In this document: piece after piece, positions 8,780 through 17,174 of the stretch
Position numbering within the stretch: the stretch's first letter is position 1
How the letters are laid out: each line of letters opens with the position of its first letter
Assembly: GCF_000721705.1 (NCBI RefSeq)
Contig: NZ_JOJL01000001.1
Span: 1-64,000 of the forward strand
Direction of reading: 5' to 3'
From: Actinoplanes subtropicus
GTDB taxonomy: Bacteria; Actinomycetota; Actinomycetes; Mycobacteriales; Micromonosporaceae
Length of the DNA stretch: 64,000 nt
The notes under the pieces: model-generated
Seen by the model: the letters and a program-made list of their open reading frames with translations, nothing else
The model's database searches: none
What the model was told of the DNA's origin: nothing
Program-made: the position numbers and the translations under genes

Positions 8780-10279
8780 ATGACTACCGAAATCCTGGGC
8801 ACCCCACGCACGTACGACGTGCGCACGTACGGCTGCCAGATGAACGTGCACGACAGCGAGCGCATCTCCGGTCTGCTGGAGGATGCGGGGTACGTGCGCG
8901 CCGCCGATCCGGAGGCGGCCGACGTCGTGGTCTTCAACACCTGCGCGGTCCGGGAAAATGCCGACAACCGCCTCTACGGCAACCTCGGCCACCTGCGCCC
9001 CACCAAGCTCAAGCACCCCGGCATGCAGATCGCCGTCGGTGGCTGCCTCGCCCAGAAGGACCGCGGCGACATCGTGAAGAAGGCGCCCTGGGTCGACGTG
9101 GTCTTCGGCACCCACAACATCGGCTCGCTGCCGGCGCTGCTCGAGCGCGCCCGGCACAACGAGGAGGCCGAGGTCGAGATCCTCGAGTCGCTCGAGGTGT
9201 TCCCGTCGACCCTGCCGACCAAGCGCGAGTCGACCTACGCCGGCTGGGTGTCGATCTCGGTGGGCTGCAACAACACCTGCACGTTCTGCATCGTCCCGGC
9301 ACTGCGCGGCAAGGAGAAAGATCGCCGCCCCGGCGAGATCCTGGCCGAGGTCGAGGCCCTGGTCGCCGAGGGCGTCCTCGAGGTCACCCTACTCGGGCAG
9401 AACGTCAACTCGTACGGCGTCGAGTTCGGCGACCGGCTCGCCTTCGGCAAGTTGCTGCGCGCGACCGGCGAGGTCGAGGGCCTCGAGCGGGTGCGCTTCA
9501 CCAGCCCGCACCCGAAGGACTTCACCGACGACGTGATCGCCGCGATGGCCGAGACGCCGAATGTCTGCCACTCCCTGCACATGCCCCTGCAGTCCGGCTC
9601 CGACCGGGTGCTCAAGGCGATGCGCCGCAGCTACCGCCAGGAGAAGTACCTCGGCATCATCGACAAGGTCCGGGCCGCGATGCCCGACGCGGCGATCACC
9701 ACCGACATCATCGTCGGCTTCCCGGGCGAGACCGAGGAAGACTTCGAGCAAACCCTTGCGGTCGTACGCCAAGCGCGGTTCTCGAGCGCCTTCACGTTCC
9801 AGTACTCCAAGCGCCCCGGCACTCCCGCCGAGACGATGGAGGACCAGGTCCCCAAGGCCGTGGTGCAGGATCGCTACAACCGCCTGATCGCCCTCCTCGA
9901 AGAGATCACCTGGGCCGAGAACAAAAAGCTGGTGGGTGAGAAGGTCGAGGTCCTGGTGGCCGTCGGCGAGGGGCGCAAGGACGAGCGCACCGGCCGGCTG
10001 AGCGGCCGCGCCCGCGACGGCCGCCTGGTCCACTTCGCCATCGGCACCCTGACCGGCGACCGAGCCCCCCGCCCCGGCGACATCGTCGAGACGGTGATCA
10101 CCTACGCCGCCCCCCACCACCTCAACGCCGACGGCGACCCGCTCTCCCACCGCCGCACCCGCGCGGGCGACGCCTACGAGGCCGGCCGCGTGCCCCGCCT
10201 CAAGGGCGTCTCGCTGGGCCTGCCCACGGTCGGCGTCCCGGCCCCACTACCCGCCTCCACCGGCGGCTGCGCCCGCTGA
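8780..10279 (+). CDS. miaB: tRNA-2-methylthio-N6-dimethylallyladenosine synthase MiaB
   Basis: 499 residues. Adds the methylthio group to i6A37 of tRNAs reading UNN codons, using two [4Fe-4S] clusters. The N-terminal UPF0004 domain starts [20 protein letters not shown] with its cluster Cys; the radical-SAM motif CNNTCTFC is at about residues 163-170; a TRAM domain follows near residue 385. The last ~45 residues are a loose extension. ATG 8780 gives the canonical N-terminus, although no good ribosome site is seen. miaA, which makes its substrate, lies about 3.4 kb downstream on the same strand. Confidence 0.95.
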   Translation: MTTEILGTPRTYDVRTYGCQMNVHDSERISGLLEDAGYVRAADPEAADVVVFNTCAVRENADNRLYGNLGHLRPTKLKHPGMQIAVGGCLAQKDRGDIVKKAPWVDVVFGTHNIGSLPALLERARHNEEAEVEILESLEVFPSTLPTKRESTYAGWVSISVGCNNTCTFCIVPALRGKEKDRRPGEILAEVEALVAEGVLEVTLLGQNVNSYGVEFGDRLAFGKLLRATGEVEGLERVRFTSPHPKDFTDDVIAAMAETPNVCHSLHMPLQSGSDRVLKAMRRSYRQEKYLGIIDKVRAAMPDAAITTDIIVGFPGETEEDFEQTLAVVRQARFSSAFTFQYSKRPGTPAETMEDQVPKAVVQDRYNRLIALLEEITWAENKKLVGEKVEVLVAVGEGRKDERTGRLSGRARDGRLVHFAIGTLTGDRAPRPGDIVETVITYAAPHHLNADGDPLSHRRTRAGDAYEAGRVPRLKGVSLGLPTVGVPAPLPASTGGCAR

Positions 10280-10292
10280 CCGTCCCGGGACC

Positions 10293-11183
10293 TCAGCGCG
10301 CGATGGCGGCCCGTATCTGGGCGAGCAGAGCGGCCGTCGCCGGTGGATCGGGCGGCTCGCCGTGCACGGCGACCATCACCCGTCGTGCGGCATCCGGCAG
10401 CGCCACCGTGCGGACCCGCTCGTCGCGGTGTGCATCGAGGGCGAGCGCCGGCAGGACGGCCACGCCGAGACCGGCCGCCGCGAGCCGCTGCACGGCCACG
10501 TAGTCGTCCGTGGTGTAGCGGATGTCCGGCGCGAAATCCTCGGCGGCCGCCGCCCGCAGCAGGTGACCGCGGCAGCGCTCGCAGCCGCCGATCCACGGCC
10601 GGTCGCGGTGGTCGGCGAGCCGGTCGCCGGGCCAGTCCGGCGGGGTGACCAGATACAGCGGCTCGTCCAGCAGCACCTCGTGGCGCAGCCCCGCCAGGTC
10701 GGGCGCCGGCTCGTCCGGATGGGTGCGGACCGCATGCGTGAAGAGCAGCGCCACCTCGACCTCGCCACTTCGCAGCAGGCGTACGCCCTCCGGCGGCTCC
10801 GCCTCCCGGAAGCGCAGGTCGACCTCGGGGTGCGCGGCGGCGAAGCCGGCCGCCGCGAGCGGCACGAAGGTGCCGAGAGCCGACGGGAACGCCGCCAGCC
10901 GCACCCGCCCGCGGCGCAGCCCGTCGTAGGCCGCCAGCTCCTCCTCGGCCGCGTCGAGCCGGCCCAGGATCTCCTCGGCCCGGGCCGCCAGCACCCGCCC
11001 GGCCTCGGTGAGCCGGATGCCGCGTCCGGCCCGCTGCACCAGCCGGCTGCCCGTCTCGGCCTCGAGCCGCTGCAGGTGGTGGCTCACCGAGGGCTGGGCG
11101 TAGTGCAGCGCCTGCGCCGCCGCGGTCACCGAGCCGTGCCGGGCGACCGCGACCAGCACCCGCAGCCGGGTCACGTCGAGCAT
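10293..11183 (-). CDS. LysR-family transcriptional regulator
   Basis: 296 residues. N-terminal winged HTH (LRVLVAVARHGSVTAAAQAL, residues 7-26, then SVSHHLQRLEAETGSRLVQR) followed by a LysR substrate-binding domain (about 90-290). A Cys pair (GGCERCRG) lies in the effector domain and might be redox- or metal-responsive. It is divergent from a PLP-dependent lyase 84 bp away, and the gap carries a canonical LysR box, so this lyase is its probable target. Confidence 0.9.
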   Translation of the reverse strand: MLDVTRLRVLVAVARHGSVTAAAQALHYAQPSVSHHLQRLEAETGSRLVQRAGRGIRLTEAGRVLAARAEEILGRLDAAEEELAAYDGLRRGRVRLAAFPSALGTFVPLAAAGFAAAHPEVDLRFREAEPPEGVRLLRSGEVEVALLFTHAVRTHPDEPAPDLAGLRHEVLLDEPLYLVTPPDWPGDRLADHRDRPWIGGCERCRGHLLRAAAAEDFAPDIRYTTDDYVAVQRLAAAGLGVAVLPALALDAHRDERVRTVALPDAARRVMVAVHGEPPDPPATAALLAQIRAAIAR

Positions 11184-11193
11184 CGCCCGAACG

Positions 11194-11210
11194 TATCAGT
11201 CTCGTCGATA
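11194..11210. promoter_or_regulatory. LysR-type operator (TATC-N9-GATA)
   Basis: The divergent gap contains TATC, nine bases, then GATA: a perfect inverted repeat that fits the T-N11-A (ATC-N9-GAT) recognition core of LysR regulators. It lies 10 bp upstream of the regulator start and about 57 bp upstream of the lyase, the expected spot for autorepression plus target activation. Confidence 0.6.
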
Positions 11211-11267
11211 GGTTTCCGCGAAGATTGCCATTGGACCTATGGGTCGGGTCGCCCCGAGGATCGAGGC

Positions 11268-12218
11268 ATGGAGCTCACCATCGAGGACGTGCGCGCGGCC
11301 AGCGAGATCGTCCGCCGCCACCTGCCGCCCACGCCGATGTGGTCGTACCCGGTGCTCGACGCGACGGCCGGCGCGACCGTGCTGGTCAAGCACGAGAACA
11401 CACAGCCCACCGGCGCCTTCAAGGTCCGCGGCGGGCTGGTCCTGATCGCCGCCCTGGGCGGCCGGCCCACGGTCACCTACTCGACCGGCAACCACGCCCA
11501 ATCGATGGCGTACGCGAGCCACATCGCCGGCGCCGCATGCACGGTCGTGATGCCGGCCGGTGCCCACCCGGCCAAGGCCGCCGCGGTGGCGGCCTGGGGC
11601 GCCGAGGTGATCCTGACCGGCGCGACTCTGGCCGACGCCGAGGCACACGCCACCGAGGTGGCCGCGTCCACCGGCGCCCAGCTGGTCAGCCCCGGCGACA
11701 CCCCGTCGCTGATCGCCGGGGTGGGCACGCTCTACCTGGAGATCCTCGAGGCCCGCCCGGACCTGGACGCGATCGTCGTCCCGGTCGGCAGCGGCTCGGG
11801 CGCCGCGGCCGCCACGATCGTGTCCCGTGCCCTGTCCCCGGATTGCGCCGTCCTCGGCGTGCAGTCGGCGGCCTCCCCGGCGGCCCACGACGCGTGGCGC
11901 GCGGGCACCCCGGCGACCCGCCCCAGCCGCACCCGGGTCGAAGGCTTGGCGACGGGCCGCTCGTTCGACCTCACCCAGCGCTACCTGCGCGCCTCGCTGA
12001 CCGACTTCCTGCTGGTCACCGACGAGCAGATAGCCGACGCCCAACGCCTGCTGGCGACCCGGGCACACACCCTGGCCGAGGGCGCGGGCGCCGCCCCACT
12101 GGCCGCCGTCCTCACCCACCCCGACCGCTTCGCGGGCAAGGAAGTCGCCGTCGTCTGCACCGGCGGCAACGCCTCGGCGGGCGAGTTGGCGCTGCTCAGC
12201 CACCCGCCAACGCGATAG
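11268..12218 (+). CDS. PLP-dependent threonine/serine dehydratase-like lyase
   Basis: 316 residues, fold-type II PLP enzyme. The lysine motif TGAFKVRGG (about residues 49-57) carries the Schiff-base Lys; the Gly-rich phosphate loop is VGSGSGAAA (about 173-181); STGNHAQSMAY supplies the Asn that contacts the cofactor. Length and motifs fit catabolic threonine/serine dehydratase or threo-3-hydroxyaspartate dehydratase; no regulatory ACT domain. ATG 11268 follows GAGGATCGAGGC. Probably controlled by the divergent LysR protein. Confidence 0.85.
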   Translation: MELTIEDVRAASEIVRRHLPPTPMWSYPVLDATAGATVLVKHENTQPTGAFKVRGGLVLIAALGGRPTVTYSTGNHAQSMAYASHIAGAACTVVMPAGAHPAKAAAVAAWGAEVILTGATLADAEAHATEVAASTGAQLVSPGDTPSLIAGVGTLYLEILEARPDLDAIVVPVGSGSGAAAATIVSRALSPDCAVLGVQSAASPAAHDAWRAGTPATRPSRTRVEGLATGRSFDLTQRYLRASLTDFLLVTDEQIADAQRLLATRAHTLAEGAGAAPLAAVLTHPDRFAGKEVAVVCTGGNASAGELALLSHPPTR

Positions 12219-12261
12219 TGGCGCTACGGCCTGGTCCACCTACGGACCTGGCCGGGTCAAA

Positions 12262-12298
12262 ACGGGACTCGGCGAAAATCCCGTATCATATGGTTTTT
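12262..12298 (+). terminator. Candidate terminator after the dehydratase gene
   Basis: ACGGGA (12262-12267) pairs with TCCCGT (12279-12284) across an 11-nt loop, and a run of five T follows at 12293-12298. It lies between two convergent genes. The stem is short, so this is tentative. Confidence 0.35.
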
Positions 12299-12310
12299 AG
12301 GCTTTTGAAG

Positions 12311-13519
12311 TTAATTGGCCTGTTCGGCGAGGGCGAGGAACTGCTTCTTCGAGGCGAGCGCCTGCTCCGCCTCCTTGATCCGCCGGGCGTCGCCGGCGGC
12401 CTGGGCGCGGGCCAGTTTCTCCTCCGCCTCGGCCACCTGCTCGCGCATCTGCTGCAGCAGCGGGTTGTCCTGCGGGGTGGTCTTGCGCCACGCCGAGTCC
12501 ATCGCCACCCGGATCCGCTCTTCCGCGGCCCGCCAGCGGCGGTCCAGCGCGGCGGACGACTCGCGCGGCACCCGGCCGGCGTCGTGCCAGGCGGCCTGGG
12601 CGTCGCGGAGCTTGTTCTGCGCGGCGCGCGGGTCGGCGTCGACGTCCACGGCCTCGATCTCGGCCAGGATCGCCTGCTTCTTGTCCAGGTTGCCCTTGTA
12701 CTCGGCGTCCCGGGCGGAGAAGACCTCGCTACGCCGGGTGAAGAAGCCGTCCTGGGCGGCGCGGAACCGTTCCCAGAGGCGCTGCTCGGCCTCCTTCGCG
12801 GCGCGCGGCGCGGCCTTCCACTCGGACATCAGCTCCTTGAGGCGGTTCGCCGTGGTCGACCACTCGGTCGACTCGGCCAGGCTCTCCGCCTCCTTGACCA
12901 GCTCCTCCTTGACGGTCTGCGCCTGCTTCCGCTGGCCGTCGAGGGCGGCGAAGTGGGCGCCGCGGCGGCGGGTGAAGCCGTCCCGGGCGGCCGCGAAGCG
13001 CTTCCACAGCTCGCCGTCGGTCTTCTTGTCGACGCCGCGGATCGTCTTCCACTCGTCGAGGATCTCCTTGAGGCGGTCGCCGGCGGTCTTCCAGCCGGTG
13101 GCGTCGGCGGCGATCTTCTCCGCCTCCTCGACCAGGGCGGTCTTGCGGGCGAGCGCCTCGCCGCGGGCCGCCTCGCGGGCCGCGCGGGCCTCGCCGGCCT
13201 TCTCGTCGGCGACGCCGGCCAGCCTGTCCAGCCGGGCCGCGAGGCCGTCGATGTCGCCGACCACGTGGGCCTCGTCGAGCTGGGTGCGCAGCCGCTTCAC
13301 GGTGGCGAGCGCGTGCGGCGCGTCCGCGGCGCCGGACTTGAGACGTGCCTCGACCAGGTCGACCTCGGTGACCAGATCGGCGAAGCGCCGGGCGAAGTGC
13401 GCCAGCCCCTCCTCGGGGGTGCCCGCCTGCCAGGAGCCGACCACGCGATCGCCGTCAGCGGTCTTCACGTACACGGTGCCGTCGGCATCCACGCGTCCGT
13501 AGGCCGTCCAGTCGCTCAT
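12311..13519 (-). CDS. DUF349 coiled-coil protein
   Basis: 402 residues, cytoplasmic, highly charged and almost wholly alpha-helical. Three DUF349 repeats, each with a W-x5-R-x-K-[ED]-[IL]-x2-[ED]-W type core, are visible: WKTAGDRLKEILDEWKTI, WSTTANRLKELMSEWKAA, and a looser third near residue 285. Many actinobacteria have one such gene near miaA/miaB; the function is unsettled. It is divergent from miaA, with 180 bp between starts. Confidence 0.85.
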   Translation of the reverse strand: MSDWTAYGRVDADGTVYVKTADGDRVVGSWQAGTPEEGLAHFARRFADLVTEVDLVEARLKSGAADAPHALATVKRLRTQLDEAHVVGDIDGLAARLDRLAGVADEKAGEARAAREAARGEALARKTALVEEAEKIAADATGWKTAGDRLKEILDEWKTIRGVDKKTDGELWKRFAAARDGFTRRRGAHFAALDGQRKQAQTVKEELVKEAESLAESTEWSTTANRLKELMSEWKAAPRAAKEAEQRLWERFRAAQDGFFTRRSEVFSARDAEYKGNLDKKQAILAEIEAVDVDADPRAAQNKLRDAQAAWHDAGRVPRESSAALDRRWRAAEERIRVAMDSAWRKTTPQDNPLLQQMREQVAEAEEKLARAQAAGDARRIKEAEQALASKKQFLALAEQAN

Positions 13520-13664
13520 AACCCGTCCTCAAGTCTCCCGGCAGCCGCGACCCTTGCGAGCCGGCAACCACCGCCACAGCGCAGCCGAACACCGAACCTT
13601 CTCCTCGGCATTCTTTCTCGCGCATTGTCACAGGTCCAACCCGGTTATGGGGAAGCGCCCGCCG

Positions 13665-13699
13665 ATGACCGTGACACAACCTTGTCCTACGGTTGCTCC
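13665..13699 (+). promoter_or_regulatory. Candidate leaderless promoter of miaA
   Basis: ATGACC (13665-13670, 4 of 6 to TTGACA), a 17-nt spacer, and TACGGT (13688-13693) place the expected transcription start exactly at the miaA GTG (13700). No Shine-Dalgarno sequence is present. The block TACGGTTGCTCCGTG nearly repeats the one before psuG. Confidence 0.45.
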
Positions 13700-14611
13700 G
13701 TGCCGTTCGATTTGGTCCCCCGTGTCGTCACGGTCGTGGGACCGACCGCGGCGGGCAAGTCCGCCCTGAGCATTGCTCTCGCCCACGCGCTGGGCGGTGA
13801 GGTGGTGAATGCCGACTCGATGCAGCTCTATCGGGGGATGGACATCGGCACCGCCAAGCTGACGGCCGAGGAACGCGAGGGCGTCCCGCACCATCTGCTG
13901 GACGTCTGGGACGTGACTGCCCCGGCGGCGGTCGCGGAATATCAGACGCTGGCCCGCGCGGCGATCGACGACATCCGGGCCCGGGGCCGGGTGCCGCTGC
14001 TGGTCGGCGGCTCCGGGCTGTACATCCGGGCGGTGCTCGAGGAGTTCGAGTTCCCAGGCACCGACCCCGACGTGCGGGCGCGGCTGGAGGCGGAGCTGGC
14101 GGCGAACGGCCCGGCGGCGCTCTTCGAGCGGCTGCGGCACTGGGACCCGGCCGCGGCGGCGAACATCCTGCCCTCCAACGGCCGGCGGATCGTGCGCGCC
14201 CTGGAGGTGATCGAGCTGACCGGCCGGCCGTTCACCGCGACCTTGCCGCAGCCGACCCCGCACTACCCGGCGCTGCAGATCGGCGTCGACCGGGAGACCG
14301 AGGCGCTGGACGAGCGGATCGCCCGGCGGGTGGACGCGATGTGGGCCGCGGGGCTGGTGGAAGAGGTGCGCGGGTTGCTTCCGGCGGGCTTGCGGGACGG
14401 GCGTACGGCGAGCCGTGCGCTCGGCTATCAGCAGGCGCTCGCCCAGCTCGACGGCGACCTGACCGAAGCGGAGGCCAAGGCCGCCACGGTGCAGGGGACC
14501 CGGCGCTTCGTGCGGCGGCAGCGGTCCTGGTTCAAGCGCGATCCGGCGATCCACTGGCTGGACGGGGCCTCGGACACACTCGTGGCGGACGCTCTAGCGC
14601 TTGCGGGATGA
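13700..14611 (+). CDS. miaA: tRNA dimethylallyltransferase MiaA
   Basis: 303 residues. Transfers a dimethylallyl group to A37 of tRNAs, the step before MiaB. P-loop GPTAAGKS at residues 14-21; the substrate motif NADSMQLYRGMDIGTAKL follows; LVGGSGLYIRAVL and the C-terminal TRRFVRRQRSWFKRD are family hallmarks. GTG 13700 gives the normal N-terminus, and no ribosome site precedes it, consistent with a leaderless message. The open frame extends far upstream, but that part has no family similarity and overlaps the DUF349 gene. Confidence 0.95.
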   Translation: MPFDLVPRVVTVVGPTAAGKSALSIALAHALGGEVVNADSMQLYRGMDIGTAKLTAEEREGVPHHLLDVWDVTAPAAVAEYQTLARAAIDDIRARGRVPLLVGGSGLYIRAVLEEFEFPGTDPDVRARLEAELAANGPAALFERLRHWDPAAAANILPSNGRRIVRALEVIELTGRPFTATLPQPTPHYPALQIGVDRETEALDERIARRVDAMWAAGLVEEVRGLLPAGLRDGRTASRALGYQQALAQLDGDLTEAEAKAATVQGTRRFVRRQRSWFKRDPAIHWLDGASDTLVADALALAG

Positions 14612-14659
14612 TGGGCGACGTGTTCTTCACTCGACCAACCCGCGGCGGAAAACCCCAGA

Positions 14660-15493
14660 ATGAAATTCACTAAAGGCCACGGCGCCGGCAACGACTTCGT
14701 CATCGTCTCCGATCCCGACGGAGCTCTGCTGCTGACCCCCGAGCGGGTCGCGCAGCTCTGCCACCGCCGCTTCGGCATCGGGGCGGACGGCGTGCTGCGG
14801 GTCGTGCGCGCCGCGAAGGACCCCGACGGCGCCGGCTTCGCCACGGAGGCCGAGTGGTTCATGGATTACCGCAACAGCGACGGCTCGATCGCCGAGATGT
14901 GCGGCAACGGCGTGCGCGTCTTCGCCCGCTACCTGGTCTCCCGCGGGCTGGCCACGCCCGGCCCGGCCGGCCTGCCGATCGCCACGCGAGCCGGCGTCGT
15001 GGTCGCGCTTCTCGAGGGCGACGAGATCAGGGTGCATATGCCAACCCCGAGGGTGTACGCGGCGAGCACCGCGACCGTGGGCCCCCTGACCTTCCCGGGG
15101 GTGGCCGTGGACTGCGGCAACCCGCATCTGGTCTGCACCCTGCACGACGGCCTGCGGCTCCCGTCGCTCGACCTGTCGGTTCCGCCCGGCTTCGACCCGG
15201 CGCTGTTCACCTCGGGGGTGAATGTCGAGTTCGTGGTGCCCGCCGAGCCGGTCGAGGGCACCGATCTGCACGTCGCGATGCGGGTCTACGAGCGCGGCTC
15301 GGGCGAGACGCTGGCCTGCGGTTCGGGCGCGCTCGCGGTCGGCGCCTCGGCCCTGCGCGACGCCGGCTTGACGACCGGGGTGGTGGCGGTGGACCTGCCC
15401 GGCGGCCGCCTCACCGTCACCCACGACGAGGCCGGCCGCTGGTGGCTGGCCGGCCCCGCCGTCCTGGTGGCCAACGGCGAGCTGCTGGACTGA
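14660..15493 (+). CDS. dapF: Diaminopimelate epimerase
   Basis: 277 residues. Cofactor-independent epimerase that turns LL-DAP into meso-DAP for lysine and peptidoglycan. The two catalytic cysteines are visible: Cys81 in EMCGNGVR and Cys ~220 in LACGSGA. KGHGAGNDFV opens the protein, and the domain duplication is full length. It lies 48 nt after miaA on the same strand and is convergent with the malic enzyme gene. Confidence 0.96.
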   Translation: MKFTKGHGAGNDFVIVSDPDGALLLTPERVAQLCHRRFGIGADGVLRVVRAAKDPDGAGFATEAEWFMDYRNSDGSIAEMCGNGVRVFARYLVSRGLATPGPAGLPIATRAGVVVALLEGDEIRVHMPTPRVYAASTATVGPLTFPGVAVDCGNPHLVCTLHDGLRLPSLDLSVPPGFDPALFTSGVNVEFVVPAEPVEGTDLHVAMRVYERGSGETLACGSGALAVGASALRDAGLTTGVVAVDLPGGRLTVTHDEAGRWWLAGPAVLVANGELLD

Positions 15494-15540
15494 GGCGGGC
15501 GATCCCGGCCGGCCTTCCCCACGCGTACGGCCGAATGGTC

Positions 15541-17001
15541 TTAGAAGGTTTCCTCCGGGGCCTCGGCCAGCTCGGCCTCGGGCATGGCGGCCAGGTTGTG
15601 CGGGATCGGCGTGCCGCGGACGACCGCTCGGATCGCGGCGGCGACGGCCGGGGTGACCTTGGGATCGAAGACGCTCGGGATGATCACCGTTGGGTTGATC
15701 TTGTCCTCGCCGACCACGTCCGCGATCGCGCGGGCGGCCGCCAGCGCCATCTCCTCGGTGAACTCCCGGGCGGCCGCGTCGAGCATGCCGCGGAAGACGC
15801 CGGGGAAGGCCAGCACGTTGTTGATCTGGTTGGGCTGGTCGGAGCGGCCGGTGGCGACCACGGCGGCGTGCTTGCGGGCCTCCCGCGGGTCGACCTCGGG
15901 GTCGGGGTTGGCCAGCGCGAAGACGATCGACCGGTCCGCCATCTTCGCGATGTCGTCGCCGGTGAGCAGGTTGGGCGCGCTCACGCCGATGAAAACGTCC
16001 GCACCCACGAGCGCGCCGGGGAGATCGCCGGAGTAGTTGGCCTTGTTCGTGTTGTCGGCCAGCCAGTGCCAGGTCGGCGTGAGCTCGGGCATGCCGCGGT
16101 GCAGGGCGCCCTTCCGGTCGTACGCGATGATGTCGCCCACGCCCTGCCGGAGCAGCAGCTTCATGATCGCCGTGCCGGCCGCGCCCGCGCCGGAGACGAC
16201 CACGCGCACGTCCTCGAGGCGCTTGCCGACCACCCGCAGCGCGTTGGTGAGCGCGGCCAGCACGCAGATCGCGGTGCCGTGCTGGTCGTCGTGGAAGACC
16301 GGGATGTCCAGCTGCTCGCGCAGCCGCTCCTCGATCTCGAAGCAGCGCGGCGCGGCGATGTCTTCCAGGTTGATGCCGCCGTACGCGGGCGCGATCGCCT
16401 TGACGATCTTCACGATCTCGTCGGTGTCCTGGGTGTCGAGCACAACCGGCCAGGCGTCCACCCCGCCGAAGCGCTTGAACAGCGCCGCCTTGCCCTCCAT
16501 CACCGGCATCGCCGCGGCCGGCCCGATGTTGCCCAGGCCGAGCACCGCCGAGCCGTCGCTGACCACCGCGACCGTGTTGCGCTTGATGGTGAGCCGGCGG
16601 GCGTCGGCCGGGTTCTCGGCGATCGCCATGCAGACCCGGGCCACCCCGGGGGTGTACGCGCGGGACAGCTCGTCCCGGTTGCGCAACGCGACCTTCGAGC
16701 TCACCTCGATCTTGCCGCCGAGGTGCAGCAGGAACGTGCGGTCGGACACCTTGCGGACATCCACGCCGTCCAGCTCCTCCAGCGTCTTGACGACCTGGTC
16801 GGCGTGGTTGGAGTCGGCGGTGTCGCAGGTCAGGTCGACCAGCACGCTGGCCGGGTCGGAGTCGACCACGTCGAGCGCCGTCACGATCGCGCCGGCCTCG
16901 CCGACGCAGGTCGTGAGTCGGCCGATCGACGAGGCGTCCGCGGTTACGGCGATGCGGATCGTGATCGAGAATCCTGCGCTGGGCAGGCGGGTGGTCACCA
17001 C
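15541..17001 (-). CDS. NAD(P)-dependent malic enzyme with N-terminal ACT domain
   Basis: 486 residues. Oxidative decarboxylation of malate to pyruvate, linking the TCA cycle to NAD(P)H. An ACT-like regulatory domain (about residues 1-80) precedes the bacterial malic enzyme: RAYTPGVARVC (catalytic Tyr), LFKRFGGVDAWPV, FHDDQHGTA (metal-binding Asp pair), then a Rossmann domain with SGAGAAGTA. Start GTG 17001 sits 7 nt after GGAGG; the frame is open 31 codons further but has no ribosome site. The ACT domain suggests allosteric control by an amino acid or similar ligand. It is divergent from hflX. Confidence 0.92.
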   Translation of the reverse strand: MVTTRLPSAGFSITIRIAVTADASSIGRLTTCVGEAGAIVTALDVVDSDPASVLVDLTCDTADSNHADQVVKTLEELDGVDVRKVSDRTFLLHLGGKIEVSSKVALRNRDELSRAYTPGVARVCMAIAENPADARRLTIKRNTVAVVSDGSAVLGLGNIGPAAAMPVMEGKAALFKRFGGVDAWPVVLDTQDTDEIVKIVKAIAPAYGGINLEDIAAPRCFEIEERLREQLDIPVFHDDQHGTAICVLAALTNALRVVGKRLEDVRVVVSGAGAAGTAIMKLLLRQGVGDIIAYDRKGALHRGMPELTPTWHWLADNTNKANYSGDLPGALVGADVFIGVSAPNLLTGDDIAKMADRSIVFALANPDPEVDPREARKHAAVVATGRSDQPNQINNVLAFPGVFRGMLDAAAREFTEEMALAAARAIADVVGEDKINPTVIIPSVFDPKVTPAVAAAIRAVVRGTPIPHNLAAMPEAELAEAPEETF

Positions 17002-17174
17002 GGTGTGTCCTCCGGCGTTGGCGGGTGCTACTCCGCATTGTTGCTCTTCCGGAATACCCGCTTGCATTCTGGTCGTTACTTCTGGTTCCGGCACTCACTG
17101 CCAACAGGCGGCCCCGTTATGTGGATGCGCCCACCAGCGCGACGTGCCACGATCGGGCCGAGGAGGTCACTTTT

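Noticed and set aside
14627..17104. 825-codon minus frame over dapF and the malic enzyme gene
   Set aside because: Covers two clear genes in another frame; Arg/Gly/Ala-rich nonsense, no start signal.
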